NCBI GenBank assembly: GCA_015067545.1
Contig: SVMG01000005.1
Location: 1 to 64,000 of the forward strand
Direction: 5' to 3'
Length of the DNA stretch: 64,000 nt
Source: Oscillospiraceae bacterium
GTDB lineage: Bacteria; Bacillota; Clostridia; Oscillospirales; Oscillospiraceae
Shown here: positions 62,667 to 64,000 of the stretch, in pieces
Numbering within the stretch: the first letter of the stretch is position 1
Layout: every line of letters starts with the position of its first letter
Position numbers and translations under genes: made by a program
The notes under the pieces: model-generated
What the model saw: the letters and a program-made list of their open reading frames with translations, nothing else
Database searches by the model: none
Told to the model about the DNA's origin: nothing

Positions 62667-62828
62667 CCCTCCCCCCGGGGGAGGGTGGCAGCCCGGCAGG
62701 GCTGACGGGTGAGGAATGGCAGCAGAACCAACACAGGAACAAGCCTATACGTTCTCTAAATCTATAGTTTGCCGCCCGCATTCCTCATCCGCCTCGCTTT
62801 GCTCGGCACCTTCCCCCCGGGGGAAGGC
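62667..62828. repeat. Palindromic element, family A, reversed (copy A16)
   Basis: CCCTCCCC end at left, GGCAGCCCGGCAGGGCTGAC hairpin, GGTGAGGAATGGCAGCAGAAC ... CCGCATTCCTCATCC core, GCCTCGC...GCTCGGC hairpin, CCTTCCCC right end. Confidence 0.92.
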
Positions 62829-62846
62829 TTTGCCTGTCGTCTATAC

Positions 62847-62875
62847 TTGCAATTTGCATTTGACCGTGATAGAAT
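62847..62875 (+). promoter_or_regulatory. Promoter of murI
   Basis: TTGCAA 62847-62852, 17-base spacer, TAGAAT 62870-62875. Confidence 0.7.
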
Positions 62876-62911
62876 ATTTTTATCATAAATTTCCGGGAAA
62901 GGGGGAGCTCC

Positions 62912-63676
62912 ATGAACCAAAAAGGCGATTATATCGGCGTATTTGACTCCGGCGTGGGCGGCATCAGCGTGCTGCGCCATCTGCGAAAACTTCTGCCTAA
63001 CGAGCGGTTTTTATATTACGGAGACTCCGCCAATGCTCCCTATGGCCGCCGCACCACTGCCCAGGTGCAGGAGCTAACCCTGGCTGCGGCCGAAAGAATG
63101 ATGAAATATGGCTTAAAAGCCCTTGTGGTTGCATGCAACACGGCAACTGCCGCCGCCATCCAGGCTCTGCGGCAGACCTACGGGAATCTGATCGTCATCG
63201 GCATCGAGCCGGCGCTGAAGCCTGCGGTGGATCAGTTTCCCGGCGGACGCATCGGCGTAATGGCCACCCAGGTGACCTTGCGGGAGGAGAAATTCGATTC
63301 TCTCCTGCATCGCTACGAAAATGCCGCCACCATCGCAAAGATCCCTGCGCCCGGTCTTGTGGAGCTGGTGGAGGCCGGAAAGGCTGACACCGCGGAAGCC
63401 GAAGCTCTTTTGACCGATATTCTAAGCCCCTGGGCCGGAAAACTGGATGCACTGGTTTTGGGCTGTACCCACTATCCCTTTGCCGTTCGTGTGATCCGCC
63501 AGTTGCTGGGTCCGCGCCTCGTGCTCATTGACGGCGGCGAGGGCACTGCCCGGGAAACCAAGCGGCGGCTGGAGCAAGCCGGTCTTCTGCATGATGGCCC
63601 CGGCGAAATTCTTTGGCAAAACAGCGCAGAAAATGACGAAATTTTGGCTTTGTGCCAGACTCTTTTGAATCAGTAG
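62912..63676 (+). CDS. murI: Glutamate racemase
   Basis: 254 residues: GVFDSGVGGISVLRHLRKLLP, GDSANAPYG, VVACNTATAAAI with the first catalytic Cys, and LVLGCTHYPF with the second. It makes D-glutamate for peptidoglycan. ATG 62912 with AAAGGGGG. Confidence 0.97.
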   Translation: MNQKGDYIGVFDSGVGGISVLRHLRKLLPNERFLYYGDSANAPYGRRTTAQVQELTLAAAERMMKYGLKALVVACNTATAAAIQALRQTYGNLIVIGIEPALKPAVDQFPGGRIGVMATQVTLREEKFDSLLHRYENAATIAKIPAPGLVELVEAGKADTAEAEALLTDILSPWAGKLDALVLGCTHYPFAVRVIRQLLGPRLVLIDGGEGTARETKRRLEQAGLLHDGPGEILWQNSAENDEILALCQTLLNQ

Positions 63677-63710
63677 ATCCCAAGCCTTCCACTAAGACGC
63701 CAGCAGGCGG

Positions 63711-63834
63711 CTTGCCTCCCTCTGAGGAGGGAGGTGGCTGCGCGTTAGCGCAGACGGAGGGAGAGACAACGACGATCTCTCCCCCAGTCAAAAATCGAAG
63801 ATTTTTGCCAGCCCCCTCCTCAGAGGGGGCCAAG
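63711..63834. repeat. Palindromic element, family D (copy D3), nested in a family A-like palindrome
   Basis: CTTGCCTCCCTC..GAGGGAGG, GGCTGCGCGTTAGCGCAGAC hairpin, CGGAGGGAGAGA ... TCTCTCCCCCAG core, GTCAAAAATC/GATTTTTGCC hairpin, GCCCCCTC..GAGGGGGCCAAG. Outside it, AAGCCTTCCACTAAG (63681-63695) faces CTTAGGGGAAGGCTT (63849-63863), 14 of 15 complementary, so D3 appears to sit in the loop of an older palindrome. Confidence 0.88.
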
Positions 63835-63892
63835 GGCGGCTACGCCGCCTTAGGGGAAGGCTTTATTCCGCATAACAGAAAGGAAAATCCAC

Positions 63893-64000
63893 ATGTACAA
63901 CGAAAATTGCTTTCAATTAGGCTCTAACCGCTCCTGCATCCGGGAGCTTTTTGAATACGGCTGCCGCCGGGCCGCAGAGGTGGGCCGGGAGAATGTGTAC
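63893..64000 (+). CDS. PLP-dependent aminotransferase (aspartate aminotransferase type), 3' end outside window
   Basis: Only 36 codons are present, starting ATG 63893 after AAAGGAAAA. The opening MYNENCFQLGSNRSCIRELFEYGCRRAAEVGRENVY matches the start of class I aminotransferases of the aspartate/aromatic type in Clostridia, where a DFSIGNPS-like segment usually follows. Substrate cannot be judged from this fragment. Confidence 0.7.
   Translation, partial: MYNENCFQLGSNRSCIRELFEYGCRRAAEVGRENVY

Overview
The window reads as chromosome of a GC-rich (roughly 55-60% by eye), anaerobic, spore-forming Clostridia-type Firmicute, most likely an Oscillospirales/Ruminococcaceae-like gut bacterium. The reasons are spoIIP, spoIIE and yabP-yabQ-divIC-yabR, a CIRCE-controlled hrcA-grpE-dnaK-dnaJ cluster, an ECF-type folate transporter under a THF riboswitch, DapH of the acetylase lysine branch, QueH, and many consensus TTGACA-17-TATAAT promoters. 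Genus cannot be fixed from the sequence.

Layout: 1-1652 holds two zinc-ribbon repeat proteins. 1877-9642 holds rpoD (minus), lepA, hemW, riboswitch-folT-folC and a histidine-rich protein with a CooT-like nickel protein. 9910-14794 is the chaperone operon. 14887-20572 holds two deaminases, a small zinc-ribbon membrane protein, a divergent XRE/sigma-region-4 cassette, spoIIP and a DUF421-DUF4363 pair. 20868-33702 holds secA, a DUF559 nuclease gene, pgeF, a peptide-binding lipoprotein, an M20 peptidase, yabP-yabQ-divIC-yabR, dapH, an SDR, rpiB, an HPr-like protein and mtaB. 34031-44321 holds gap, a zinc-ribbon membrane protein, queH, an RlmL-like methylase, a lipid kinase, thiN, a P-type ATPase and an ADP-ribosylglycohydrolase-like protein. 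44669-52417 is the rimP-nusA-rnpM-ylxQ-infB-rbfA-truB-ribF operon, followed by rpsO and pnp. 55753-64000 holds a barnase-like lipoprotein, a membrane protein, spoIIE, prfA, tsaE-tsaB, upp, murI and the start of an aminotransferase.

The striking feature is the intergenic DNA. Around 30 compact palindromic elements (100-190 bp) occupy many of the gaps between genes. Each has a GC-rich palindrome at both ends, a second exchangeable hairpin just inside each end, and a short core. At least four families (here A-D) share the same inner hairpins, so the elements look modular. Two elements of different families (23591-24105 and 51067-51528) have the core replaced by a gene for a small DUF559/Vsr-like PD-(D/E)XK endonuclease. 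One nuclease C-terminus is encoded by the element's own end. I infer that these are nuclease-bearing versions of the surrounding empty elements, a REP/MITE-like mobile system built on a DUF559 nuclease instead of a transposase.

Other points worth reading: two overlapping CIRCE operators, a folded pnp leader, a SigmaE-like promoter before yabP, the complete barnase catalytic set in a lipoprotein, and an exact tandem repeat in the zinc-ribbon gene at the left edge. No rRNA, tRNA or CRISPR array was seen.
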